From a virus: a stretch of DNA of 33,087 nt. The notes beneath the pieces are model-generated. The model worked only from the letters and a program-made list of their open reading frames with translations, did no database searches and had not been told where the DNA came from. Both the position numbers and the translations under genes were made by a program. The stretch is taken from positions 1-33,087 of IMG/VR virus record IMGVR_UViG_3300006923_000078; one strand, written 5' to 3'. Positions within the stretch are counted from its first letter, which is position 1, and the number at the start of each line of letters is the position of its first letter. This document shows, in pieces, positions 10,853-18,542 of the stretch.

Positions 10853-13114
10853 ATGGAATCCATAATAAATACCACAATTACGTCCAGCGGGCATCACGGT
10901 GGCGAAGGTGTTCCTAGTCAGCAGGACAATCATGCTGACATGGGAGCTATCAATCCACAGAAACTCGCACAGGAGATCGCTGATTTCCATAAAAACGGAC
11001 TAGAGCGGAAACGGTTTCACGACCTAACCGCCGAAAAGTATCTAATACATATCGACGGTGAGGGCGATAATCAATGGGCCGACATCTATAACGGTGAACG
11101 CATCCAGATCCCTCACAACCTAAGTGGTATTCCAAGGGCACAAAACAATCTACTAAGGCCCATTGTAGATAACATGGTAGCGTATCACAGTACACTGCCG
11201 TTTAGGTTCGTGGTGGACGCTAGGCCCGACAGGGAGGCACGAGAGTCAGCAGCGATTGACCAGGCGTTTGCGAACTACATGGCGTCGCTGACCAACCTAA
11301 ATAGCCTGTTTTCTGAAGCCTTGTATATGGCAGCAGCTTATGGGCATTGCCCAGTACACGCACTCTGGAGAGATGACCCGCGATTCGATGCATACCAGCC
11401 CGTACACGCATTAGGTATGCAGGGGCCACAAAGAGGTACGATTGACTGCTTTGTGGGAGACCCATTCGATACAGTGTACGCAACTGGAAGTAAGCGGGGT
11501 CAAGTAGAACGATTGTCGTATGGAAGAGTTGTAGGTGCTCACGGAGTCAGACAAGCCTTCCCACACATACCTAATTTAGAAGGTTCAACGAAGCTGAACT
11601 CCGCCAGCCGCTTCCAACGCACGGTACGCAAATGGTTACAAGCAGGAAGCTCTGTGCATGGCACGGCAGCACAGATGGACGGACAAGACGGCGAAGAATT
11701 AATAGCCTTGATATATAGAGAGATAGCTCCAGGTGTGGATATGGATCACCCGCTAGGAAGACTGTCAATCGTAGCTTTAAATGGAAGTGCCTCCACAGAC
11801 TCAGCAGATGCTTCTGGCGGTGGAGGTCACTCGTATGGCAACGCAGTGTTGCTACATGATGGCCCACTCCCTGGTGGAGTATTTAGTTGCGTGCAGGTCT
11901 ACGCGACCAACAGGTTTGACGACGTTATGGGTAAACCCTTTGTCGCAGACCTTGACGAGGACCAAGTACAGCTAAACCAGCTAGAAACGCTGGTTAACGA
12001 GTTTGTCAGAAGGAGTGTAAGGGCTCCTTTGATTACGTCAGGTGTGATCGCAGATGACAGTGCCGCGTACCTGGACGACGGGGAGATCGAGATCGACCCA
12101 GGCTCGCAGTTTATACCCAGCTACCTAGAGCTTCCATATAGGCACATACCCCTACTAGAGAATAAGATACGAAGACTGGAAGAAGGGTTGTTTAGGAAGG
12201 GTGGCTGGCAGGCCGCCTCCAGGGGTGAGTCCAGGTCAGGAGATGCCGCCGCCAAGGTGGTGGCACTCGCTCGAGCAGACGACACGATTCACGGGCCGAC
12301 CAACCAAGCGTTCAAGAGAGCAGCAGAGCAGTTCATGGGCGTCTGTTGGAGACTAATGAAAGAATACGGTGACGTGCCGTGGATGATCGACGTTGCTGGA
12401 GACGAGATATCACACCTGCTCAAGCCTTACATAGACAGGGGTCAACTGTCGGAGCAGCCACCGATGTACCGACTAACCTCGGGATTCGGTGCTACTCAAG
12501 AGACTAAAGCACAGCAGCTAATGCAGTTGTGGAATATGTATGACCCACTAACAGGCGAAAGAGCGATTTCAACGAAACAGTTTAAGAAGCAATTCCCTGA
12601 CAGGAGCCTGTGGCCAGATGAATTAGATCCCGAAGAAATGCGGGAGCGTAGGGCTAAGGTGATCAACCAGGGGATCAGAGAAGCAACAGCAGAGCTAAGA
12701 AAGACGTATCAGCTTGACCCAGCACAGGTCAACAGCATGAGCGATCCAATGGTACTGCAAGCAGCCACAATGGTGTGGCAGTTTATAGACAAAGAATATC
12801 CGATGATGATGGACGACGACATAGAGGCGAACCTCGAGGCGTTGTCTACCATAACGCAAGACGAAAGTGAAGACTCAGTTGTGAGACGCGTAGCAATGTT
12901 GCGACAGGACCAATTCTTCCGATGGCTTAGTGGTAAGCAAGAGGCGACCGCTGAAGCAGAAGGAGAAGGAGGAGGTTCCACTGCGACCGAAGCAGAGGAG
13001 ACTCAAGGGCAAGGTCCCTCTCCTGTCGGGGGCACTGTTACGTCTGAAGCAATGACAACCTCGCCTAAAGAGGTGCGAGGATTAACTACCGCAGCCCAGC
13101 AGGGTGCGGCATAA
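10853..13114 (+). CDS. Portal protein
   Basis: A 753-residue protein in the portal position between terminase and scaffold/capsid genes. 'IPRAQNNLLRPIVDNMVAYHSTLPFRFVV' (about residues 90-120), 'FSEALYMAAAYGHCPVHALWRDD' and later 'LPYRHIPLLENKIRRLEEGLF' and 'SGDAAAKVVALARADDTIHGPTNQAF' are typical of podovirus-like portals of this size. It forms the dodecameric ring through which DNA is packaged and ejected. The C-terminus (from about 700) is a Glu/Gly/Thr-rich disordered tail. No clear Shine-Dalgarno precedes the ATG; a start at the internal Met near residue 30 is possible. Confidence 0.9.
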   Translation: MESIINTTITSSGHHGGEGVPSQQDNHADMGAINPQKLAQEIADFHKNGLERKRFHDLTAEKYLIHIDGEGDNQWADIYNGERIQIPHNLSGIPRAQNNLLRPIVDNMVAYHSTLPFRFVVDARPDREARESAAIDQAFANYMASLTNLNSLFSEALYMAAAYGHCPVHALWRDDPRFDAYQPVHALGMQGPQRGTIDCFVGDPFDTVYATGSKRGQVERLSYGRVVGAHGVRQAFPHIPNLEGSTKLNSASRFQRTVRKWLQAGSSVHGTAAQMDGQDGEELIALIYREIAPGVDMDHPLGRLSIVALNGSASTDSADASGGGGHSYGNAVLLHDGPLPGGVFSCVQVYATNRFDDVMGKPFVADLDEDQVQLNQLETLVNEFVRRSVRAPLITSGVIADDSAAYLDDGEIEIDPGSQFIPSYLELPYRHIPLLENKIRRLEEGLFRKGGWQAASRGESRSGDAAAKVVALARADDTIHGPTNQAFKRAAEQFMGVCWRLMKEYGDVPWMIDVAGDEISHLLKPYIDRGQLSEQPPMYRLTSGFGATQETKAQQLMQLWNMYDPLTGERAISTKQFKKQFPDRSLWPDELDPEEMRERRAKVINQGIREATAELRKTYQLDPAQVNSMSDPMVLQAATMVWQFIDKEYPMMMDDDIEANLEALSTITQDESEDSVVRRVAMLRQDQFFRWLSGKQEATAEAEGEGGGSTATEAEETQGQGPSPVGGTVTSEAMTTSPKEVRGLTTAAQQGAA

Positions 13115-13129
13115 AGTGGAGATACGATT

Positions 13130-14434
13130 ATGAGTGAGACAAGCGTCGCCGTAGAGGCCCCGCAGGTCCCTGTAGAATCGACGGAATCTGTTGATACAAG
13201 TCAGGCATCTGAGCAGGCTACACCAGAGACCAAGACTGTCAGCGACATCAAGATGGGTGCACGCCAGCGTCTAGCTGAAAAGTTTAACGAAGCAATGGCG
13301 GAGCAAGGTTCCGAGGAAACAGACACAACGACAGCTACTGACCGCATGAGGCAACCGAAAGGATCGCCCAAGGGCGGGCAGTTTATGAAGCAAGAAGAAA
13401 CTGAAGAAGCGTCAGAAGAAACGCCGCCCGAAAGCTCGGCGTCAGATGCTTCAGAAGAAGTCCCCGAGACCGAAACCGCTAGTGCTTCTGAGGCGGTAGA
13501 GGAAGGGGCCGCAGAAACCGAACAGGCCATAACCACCCCTGAAGGTACTGTGACAGTCCCCGTTGCAGACGATCACCCTCTGCGACAAAGGGGCCGCGAG
13601 GCTTTTAAGGTGTCGCCTGAAGACGAAAGAGATATTCGGGCACTCCTAAATAGCCATACCCGTAGGTCAGAATTAGATGCGATGGAAAACCAGTTGCATG
13701 ACACTAATGCCCAACTTTTAGAGTCCCGTGCTAGTGCAGAATACTGGAAAGAACGAGCAAGCTCAGGAGGACTGCTTACTAAAGAGCAGGAGCAAGCTTA
13801 CCAAGACATCCTGGGTACCTACGGAGAAGCTGATGCTGAAAATTACCGCAATGGCATTATGGCAAATCTTCAGACCGAAGGATTGGACCAGAAGGTACAA
13901 GAGGCACGTCTCACACATAGCCAGCAGGTAGCCGCAGATAAAGCGGCCAAGTTTGCTAGAGACGCGATCAATGACGCGATGGTCGGAAATCCGACAAACA
14001 ACGTCAAGGCTCAGTATCCATTATGGTCAGAGACTGAAGTCAGGCAAGCGTTATCAGGTTACGGTGCACTGTGCCAAGCACAGAACGCCATGCCTACCCC
14101 CAACGGCTGGTATAAGTATGCAGATGCAGTTTATAACAGCAACGAAAGGGTGCGTACAGAAACCGAGATGCGAAAAGCCACGGAGAACAGCCGCATAGCC
14201 AAAACGGCAAAGGCAAAGGCTACAGAGGAAGCGAGGGCTGCCGAGGAGCAACGTCTCCAAGAAGCAGCTAATCGTCATAGTACGAGGCCGAAAGGCGTAG
14301 CCAGCACTTTAACTGCGGGAGTGAGAGATAAAGGCACTTCCGACCAGAACGAGTCGCTGAGATTTATGTCTCCAGGCCAACAGAAACGAGCACGAAGGTC
14401 CCGCGTAAGGACGTGGGGTCAGAACGCTCAATAA
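13130..14434 (+). CDS. Capsid scaffolding protein
   Basis: A 434-residue, very acidic protein directly between portal and major capsid genes. Residues 1-150 are low-complexity Glu/Thr/Ser with a short basic patch (RQPKGSPKGGQF); residues 165-270 form a helical region (RSELDAMENQLHDTNAQLLESRASAEYWKER); the C-terminus (about 350-434) is a charged helix ending in basic RARRSRVRTW, the usual capsid-binding tail of scaffolds. It guides coat assembly and then leaves the head. GGAG upstream of the ATG. Call from position and composition. Confidence 0.78.
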   Translation: MSETSVAVEAPQVPVESTESVDTSQASEQATPETKTVSDIKMGARQRLAEKFNEAMAEQGSEETDTTTATDRMRQPKGSPKGGQFMKQEETEEASEETPPESSASDASEEVPETETASASEAVEEGAAETEQAITTPEGTVTVPVADDHPLRQRGREAFKVSPEDERDIRALLNSHTRRSELDAMENQLHDTNAQLLESRASAEYWKERASSGGLLTKEQEQAYQDILGTYGEADAENYRNGIMANLQTEGLDQKVQEARLTHSQQVAADKAAKFARDAINDAMVGNPTNNVKAQYPLWSETEVRQALSGYGALCQAQNAMPTPNGWYKYADAVYNSNERVRTETEMRKATENSRIAKTAKAKATEEARAAEEQRLQEAANRHSTRPKGVASTLTAGVRDKGTSDQNESLRFMSPGQQKRARRSRVRTWGQNAQ

Positions 14435-14453
14435 TTAAAAAGGTGTTTGACTT

Positions 14454-15779
14454 ATGGCATTAGGCTCACAGGTCTCAAATCTTGAGGCCATCACCAATCT
14501 TACGGGATTGGTGCACGAGATTTATGCTGGCGAAGTCAAGCCAAACGTGTCCGCATGGTCACCTACCAGCCAGCTTTTCCAAGAGGCTGGAGCAGGTGAT
14601 TATCGCATCGATGGCGAGAAGCTAGTCTTCTCAGCCGACCTGACTTATGCAGGCGGTGCACAGGGTACTGACGGTAACCTTCCTGATCATCAATACATCG
14701 ATGCGGTGGAAGGACAAACAACGCCAGCAAGGCTCTACGTCCGTAGGGCTATAGACAACTTTATTGAAAAAAGAGCACAGAAGGGTCCAGGTGCTTTCGG
14801 GGATCTCCTCGGTCGGATGTTCGACCAGATGTGGGATGCTTTCGGAAGAGCCCAGATTCGTCATGCTGTAGGAACCTCGACAGGAACACTGTGCAAGGTT
14901 TCTTCACGCACAAGCTCGACGGTCTTTGTTGTCAAAGACGGTTACGGACACGCGTCCACACCTCCTCTGATGCACTTAGAGGTTGGTATGATTATTGGAT
15001 GGGTAGACGTCAACGACAGTAACAACGTCGCAGGTGCAGGCACTATTACCGCCATCACCTATTCTACAAACACGGTAACCGTCACGACTGCGGGTACTTG
15101 GGAGCCTGGAAATAACCTGGCCGCCAATGACCTAATCGTTATGGCTACTACACCAAATATCGCAACTGACTACTTCACGTCAGAGTACACCAATGCACCT
15201 AACGGTCTAATGAACATCGTAGACCCAGATGCAGATGCGAGCACGGTGTTTAACATTGCCGAGGGTACTTACCCACGGTGGAAGCCCTTTAGAAAGGCTT
15301 CCTCGAGCTTCGATCACATCGAAGTCACGGAACACTTCCGTAAACTGAGAGCTAAGAGCACCTCGCCAGTAGGGCCAAGCACGCACGTTTGCGTGGCTCA
15401 GGGTGCAGTTGTTGCTGAGTTGGCCAGAACCTTGGTCGGATTCCAGCAGCAGACTCAGCTTGGACGCACATTTGAAGGCGGTTATCAGGCCGTCCGCATT
15501 GCCAATATGGACTTCATTGAAGACGACTGGCAGTTGCATGATGTGCTGTACACACTCTCCGTAGAAGACCTCTTTACTGTCGATCTCGACGGTGAGGCCG
15601 ACTACTTCGCTGAAGATGGAAGCCAGTTCTCAAGACTGGCCGACTTCGACGGTAAGGAGTGGTACGTCAAGTCGTATATGCAGTCGTTCAGTGACAGGCG
15701 TAACAGGCACGCCGCACTGACAGGCATTAGTCTTGCTAACGTAACGGCGGCTGACTTCAGCCCGACGCCTGACTATTAA
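14454..15779 (+). CDS. Major capsid protein (HK97 fold, with beta insertion)
   Basis: A 441-residue coat protein. N-arm and E-loop region (1-95) contains 'AGEVKPNVSAWSPTSQLFQEA' and 'DGEKLVFSADLTYAGGAQGTDGNLPD'; spine helix near 105-135 ('NFIEKRAQKGPGAFGDLLGRMFDQMW'). Residues about 150-245 are a beta-rich inserted domain ('GMIIGWVDVNDSNNVAGAGTITAITYSTNTVTVT' pattern), then the P-domain continues with 'VCVAQGAVVAELARTL' and C-terminal 'WYVKSYMQSFSDRRNRHAALTGI'. Builds the icosahedral head. Upstream AAAAGGTG. Followed by a strong hairpin, as expected for a highly expressed gene. Confidence 0.9.
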   Translation: MALGSQVSNLEAITNLTGLVHEIYAGEVKPNVSAWSPTSQLFQEAGAGDYRIDGEKLVFSADLTYAGGAQGTDGNLPDHQYIDAVEGQTTPARLYVRRAIDNFIEKRAQKGPGAFGDLLGRMFDQMWDAFGRAQIRHAVGTSTGTLCKVSSRTSSTVFVVKDGYGHASTPPLMHLEVGMIIGWVDVNDSNNVAGAGTITAITYSTNTVTVTTAGTWEPGNNLAANDLIVMATTPNIATDYFTSEYTNAPNGLMNIVDPDADASTVFNIAEGTYPRWKPFRKASSSFDHIEVTEHFRKLRAKSTSPVGPSTHVCVAQGAVVAELARTLVGFQQQTQLGRTFEGGYQAVRIANMDFIEDDWQLHDVLYTLSVEDLFTVDLDGEADYFAEDGSQFSRLADFDGKEWYVKSYMQSFSDRRNRHAALTGISLANVTAADFSPTPDY

Positions 15780-15804
15780 TAGTTAGGGACTGATGTGGAT
15801 TGTG

Positions 15805-15842
15805 GTGCGGGGGTCTAGCGACCTCCACCAGGGCCCCCGCAC
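15805..15842 (+). terminator. Terminator-like hairpin after the capsid gene
   Basis: Nine-bp GC-rich stem GTGCGGGGG (15805-15813) / CCCCCGCAC (15834-15842), with a loop of about 20 nt and only a weak T-rich tail. It lies 25 nt after the capsid stop. It may be a partial terminator or an mRNA-stabilising 3' structure that boosts capsid protein yield. Confidence 0.55.
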
Positions 15843-15871
15843 TTCAATCAACAAATTTGAGTGAAAAAAGA

Positions 15872-15888
15872 TTGCACACCGTGTGCAA
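15872..15888. promoter_or_regulatory. Perfect 17-bp inverted repeat, operator-like
   Basis: TTGCACAC-C-GTGTGCAA is a perfect 8-bp-arm palindrome with one central base. It sits between the capsid terminator hairpin and the next gene, with AGTGA (15860-15864) and TCACT (15895-15899) as outer matching arms. It has the size and symmetry of a dimeric repressor site. In RNA it would form a six-bp hairpin. A second small stem CCCC/GGGG (15911-15924) and GAGAGGATAA before the next ATG complete the 162-nt gap. Confidence 0.45.
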
Positions 15889-15941
15889 GACTTCTCACTG
15901 CTGTAGACTGCCCCTGAAGGCGGGGGTGAGAGGATAAAAAG

Positions 15942-16505
15942 ATGGCAACAATTAAGATGCAAGGAGCACTGTATGAGACGGTGCGAAAGCTTGCAAATCA
16001 GGTTAACGACCTGAGCACCGCATTAAAGACACGGTGTGTTACGCCGCCTAATTTTGAGATTAGAAGCAACTTCGATATCCAAAACGGAGATGCGTTTGAA
16101 ATTGAAGCAGGCGGTATACAGAAGACAGTAGCCACAGATCAAGCATTTGATACTGGTACGTCTACTGTGATAGCAACCAACGCTTACTGGGCGGCTGGAC
16201 TCCTATCGATCAACATTGATGGGACAACTGCTTATGTGAACTGGGGTGCCGAGGCCTCTACCGAGGCTTTAGCTAAGGCTAATTTGGCTGACGTAACCGC
16301 TACTGGAACCGTTACCTGTGGCTATGTCACAGTGCAAGCGGCTTCAGGGCAAGACTGGGTTGCGGGTACAGATGCACTGCAAGGTGGGTCTGGTGGCCAG
16401 GTCTCACAGGACACCAACTACTACAACGATCAGTATGTTGGAGCGGCTGGTAAGGCTGTGTTGGCTGACAACCAGTTGTCGTTCAGCGGGGTAGGAACTC
16501 CGTAA
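15942..16505 (+). CDS. Putative virion structural protein
   Basis: A 187-residue protein. A short N-terminal helix (YETVRKLANQVNDLSTAL) is followed by beta-rich sequence of Gly/Thr/Asn/Ala composition ('GDAFEIEAGGIQKTVATDQAFDTGTSTVIATNAYWAAGLLSINIDGTTAYVNWG'), like head-fibre or decoration proteins. It is the first gene of the TAATG-coupled run after the capsid gene, so it may be a minor head protein or decoration. Not a named family. Confidence 0.7.
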   Translation: MATIKMQGALYETVRKLANQVNDLSTALKTRCVTPPNFEIRSNFDIQNGDAFEIEAGGIQKTVATDQAFDTGTSTVIATNAYWAAGLLSINIDGTTAYVNWGAEASTEALAKANLADVTATGTVTCGYVTVQAASGQDWVAGTDALQGGSGGQVSQDTNYYNDQYVGAAGKAVLADNQLSFSGVGTP

Positions 16506-17059
16506 TGGCATTAATATCAACGATAGGTGGGGCACGGCGGGAACGCCGTGCTCCCCTAGAGTTTCAGGATGCAGTCGAACTGCATTTTAGGAAGAGCGGT
16601 AGACACGCGAAAATCGTGTGGATTCCAGAGCCTGTCTGTCAGTGGCAAGTACGAATCACACTCAGGCCTGATGATCCAGCGTTGCGGTCTTTCCAAGCGG
16701 GAGAAGCAGAGGAAGAGCCCATTGAGACGGTCGAGATCACTTACTTTGACGAGCAAACAGGCCTGTATGTGGGGCATGAACTCGACGAACTAGGTGTAAG
16801 CGGGTTAGTCGAAATGCTCGAGAAGGGAGATATGTGGAGCGGTCAGGGCAGGTTTAGCTCGATACAAGACGCCATGACCTGGCAGGTAGAGACACAGCGA
16901 AACATGAGAGAAAAGTTGAAAAACGCCATGCGAGACGAAGCGATGGCGGTAGCAAGGGACGTTCAGAAACGAGTTTTGGACGAACCCGTCTTACCAGTAG
17001 GAATCAGTTTTAACCAGTCCCCCCCAGATAAGGGGCCGACAAAGGAACCAGAGCTATGA
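16505..17059 (+). CDS. Hypothetical protein, probable head-tail module
   Basis: A 184-residue protein starting inside the preceding stop (TAATG). The N-terminal half is beta-rich with 'RHAKIVWIPEPVCQWQVRITLRPDDPALRSFQ' and the C-terminal half is helical ('TQRNMREKLKNAMRDEAMAVARDVQKRVL'). No family recognised. Conserved gene order in marine podovirus-like genomes places such proteins between capsid and head-tail adaptor genes, so a virion or assembly role is likely but unproven. Confidence 0.68.
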   Translation: MALISTIGGARRERRAPLEFQDAVELHFRKSGRHAKIVWIPEPVCQWQVRITLRPDDPALRSFQAGEAEEEPIETVEITYFDEQTGLYVGHELDELGVSGLVEMLEKGDMWSGQGRFSSIQDAMTWQVETQRNMREKLKNAMRDEAMAVARDVQKRVLDEPVLPVGISFNQSPPDKGPTKEPEL

Positions 17060-17520
17060 GACAGAGATTAAACAGTATTCGTGGATTGCAGCCAAGGACC
17101 GTCCTTAGCGACAACGAGCAGATTATCGATACCCACACCGATGGGCGTCCTATTATCCAGCGGACGTTCACGAAGGAAGTGCGTGTGCCTGTGCTAGATA
17201 AAGACGGCGAGCAGGTGTGGAAAATGAACCAGTTAGGTATCAAGACAGTGCCTGTATTCCAACTGGTTCCCGAAGAGGTCACTGAGATATACGTCTACGA
17301 CGAGCTTAAGACTGGGCACAACATGAGGAACTACCACTTCAGAGAAGATAAAGCTGAAGTCGAAGCAAGAGCGAAAAGAGCCCGTGTCAACAAGTTGCAG
17401 GACGAGTTTTTTGCGGTAGCAGAAGACAGGGGCTTGTCAGCCGCTGAGATCGCAGACTTTGTAGCCGAAGGGAAAGAAGAGAAGGTAAAACCAAAACCCA
17501 AAAGTAAGGCGAAGGCGTAA
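17056..17520 (+). CDS. Hypothetical protein, probable head-tail module
   Basis: A 154-residue basic protein coupled by ATGA upstream and TAATG downstream. The first 90 residues look beta-rich ('TVLSDNEQIIDTHTDGRPIIQRTFTKEVRVPVLDKDGEQVW'), then 'YDELKTGHNMRNYHFREDKAEVEARAKRARVNKLQDEFFAVA' is helical, and the tail is Lys/Pro-rich (KVKPKPKSKAKA). Not recognised. The close coupling to its neighbours points to stoichiometric structural use. Confidence 0.67.
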   Translation: MRQRLNSIRGLQPRTVLSDNEQIIDTHTDGRPIIQRTFTKEVRVPVLDKDGEQVWKMNQLGIKTVPVFQLVPEEVTEIYVYDELKTGHNMRNYHFREDKAEVEARAKRARVNKLQDEFFAVAEDRGLSAAEIADFVAEGKEEKVKPKPKSKAKA

Positions 17521-18218
17521 TGGCGGTACTCACCAACCTAGCGAGTTTGCAGAGGGCTTTTTATAGACTAACAGATACATCGTCAGACGATGACAGTCTG
17601 ATCGAGCATGATTCCTCTACACTAGAGGCTGTGAACCAGTTTCTGCAATACGGGCTGAATGATGCTCAGGACTATCTGATGGACTGCGGCTTGTCGGACA
17701 GGTGGGTAAAGCAAGCGACAGCAATAACTTCGTGGAGTGGGACAGAAGCAGCGGACGGCGGACGGTATAAGCCCCTCGAGAGCGACTTCTTCCGCCTAGC
17801 GGGAGACAATATGACTAGTGCTCTTCGTAAGGTGGACGGCACACGCTGGGGTCATTTGATAGACTTTAGGGATAGGTTCAGGGTCAGGGGAGACCGTTAC
17901 TGGCTCCAAGGAACGAATCTATGGATAGCCAGGGGTGCAAACCCACCTACCAGCCTGATCTATGACTACCATTACAGGCTTCCCACGTTGTCGTCAGACA
18001 CGGTGGACTTCCCAACGGAAGACAGGCCTTTGATTGTGGCATACGCCGCAGAGCGGGCGATGGAAGATAGTTGGCTACCTGGGGGACCAGAGATGGAAGC
18101 CAAGATCAGGAATAAAGTCCAAACTTGCGAAAGGAGAGCGTTTAGGCGGTCTCGACGCAGTAGGACGCAAAGGAAACTTAGACCGAAGCCAACTATTGGC
18201 ACTCACTACTTCACATAG
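17520..18218 (+). CDS. Putative head-tail adaptor protein
   Basis: A 232-residue protein whose start overlaps the previous stop. It opens with a helical segment ('VLTNLASLQRAFYRLTDTSSDDDSLIEHDSSTLEAVNQFLQYGLNDAQDYL'), continues with a beta domain around 'DRFRVRGDRYWLQGTNLWIARGANPPTSLIYDYHYRLP', then 'DFPTEDRPLIVAYAAERAMED' and a basic C-terminus with many Arg. This helix, beta region, helix order with a D(R)PL...AA motif is the usual pattern of connector/adaptor proteins that seal portal to tail. Family assignment by eye. Confidence 0.65.
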   Translation: MAVLTNLASLQRAFYRLTDTSSDDDSLIEHDSSTLEAVNQFLQYGLNDAQDYLMDCGLSDRWVKQATAITSWSGTEAADGGRYKPLESDFFRLAGDNMTSALRKVDGTRWGHLIDFRDRFRVRGDRYWLQGTNLWIARGANPPTSLIYDYHYRLPTLSSDTVDFPTEDRPLIVAYAAERAMEDSWLPGGPEMEAKIRNKVQTCERRAFRRSRRSRTQRKLRPKPTIGTHYFT

Positions 18219-18227
18219 GAACAAATT

Positions 18228-18539
18228 ATGCTGGGAATGAACGCAACTCAATACGTTAGGGTGGTCGCAACAGGAGAGAGGGCTGGAGCCACCTCTGCTA
18301 CGCAGCTACCAGACATAACTGCTAAGTGTGTAAACATCAAAGCGGTGGCAAATAACTCTGGAAACGTCTATGTCGGCTTTGCAGGAGTCACTGTGGTAGA
18401 TGGTACCACAGACACTACCTCGGGCTGGGAGTTGGACGCCAAAGAAGAGACGGGGTGGATACCAGTAGGAAACCTAAACGAGCTATACATCATCTGTGAC
18501 AACGCAGGCGACGACATCGTTTACATGATCGGACGGTAA
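18228..18539 (+). CDS. Small beta-rich structural protein
   Basis: A 103-residue protein, start ATG 18228 with AGGA upstream (a second ATG at 18237 is possible). Composition and strand pattern ('CVNIKAVANNSGNVYVGFAGVTVVDGTTDTTSGWELDAKEETGWIPVGNLNELYIICDNAGDDIVYMIG') match small beta-sandwich proteins common in phage heads and fibres. It immediately precedes the fibre gene, 3 nt away. Role not known. Confidence 0.68.
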   Translation: MLGMNATQYVRVVATGERAGATSATQLPDITAKCVNIKAVANNSGNVYVGFAGVTVVDGTTDTTSGWELDAKEETGWIPVGNLNELYIICDNAGDDIVYMIGR

Positions 18540-18542
18540 AAA

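Noticed and set aside
15780-15800. CTGATG-type hammerhead core after the capsid gene on the plus strand
   Set aside because: The text reads CTGATGT, lacking G8-A9, and no GAAA plus UH site follows.
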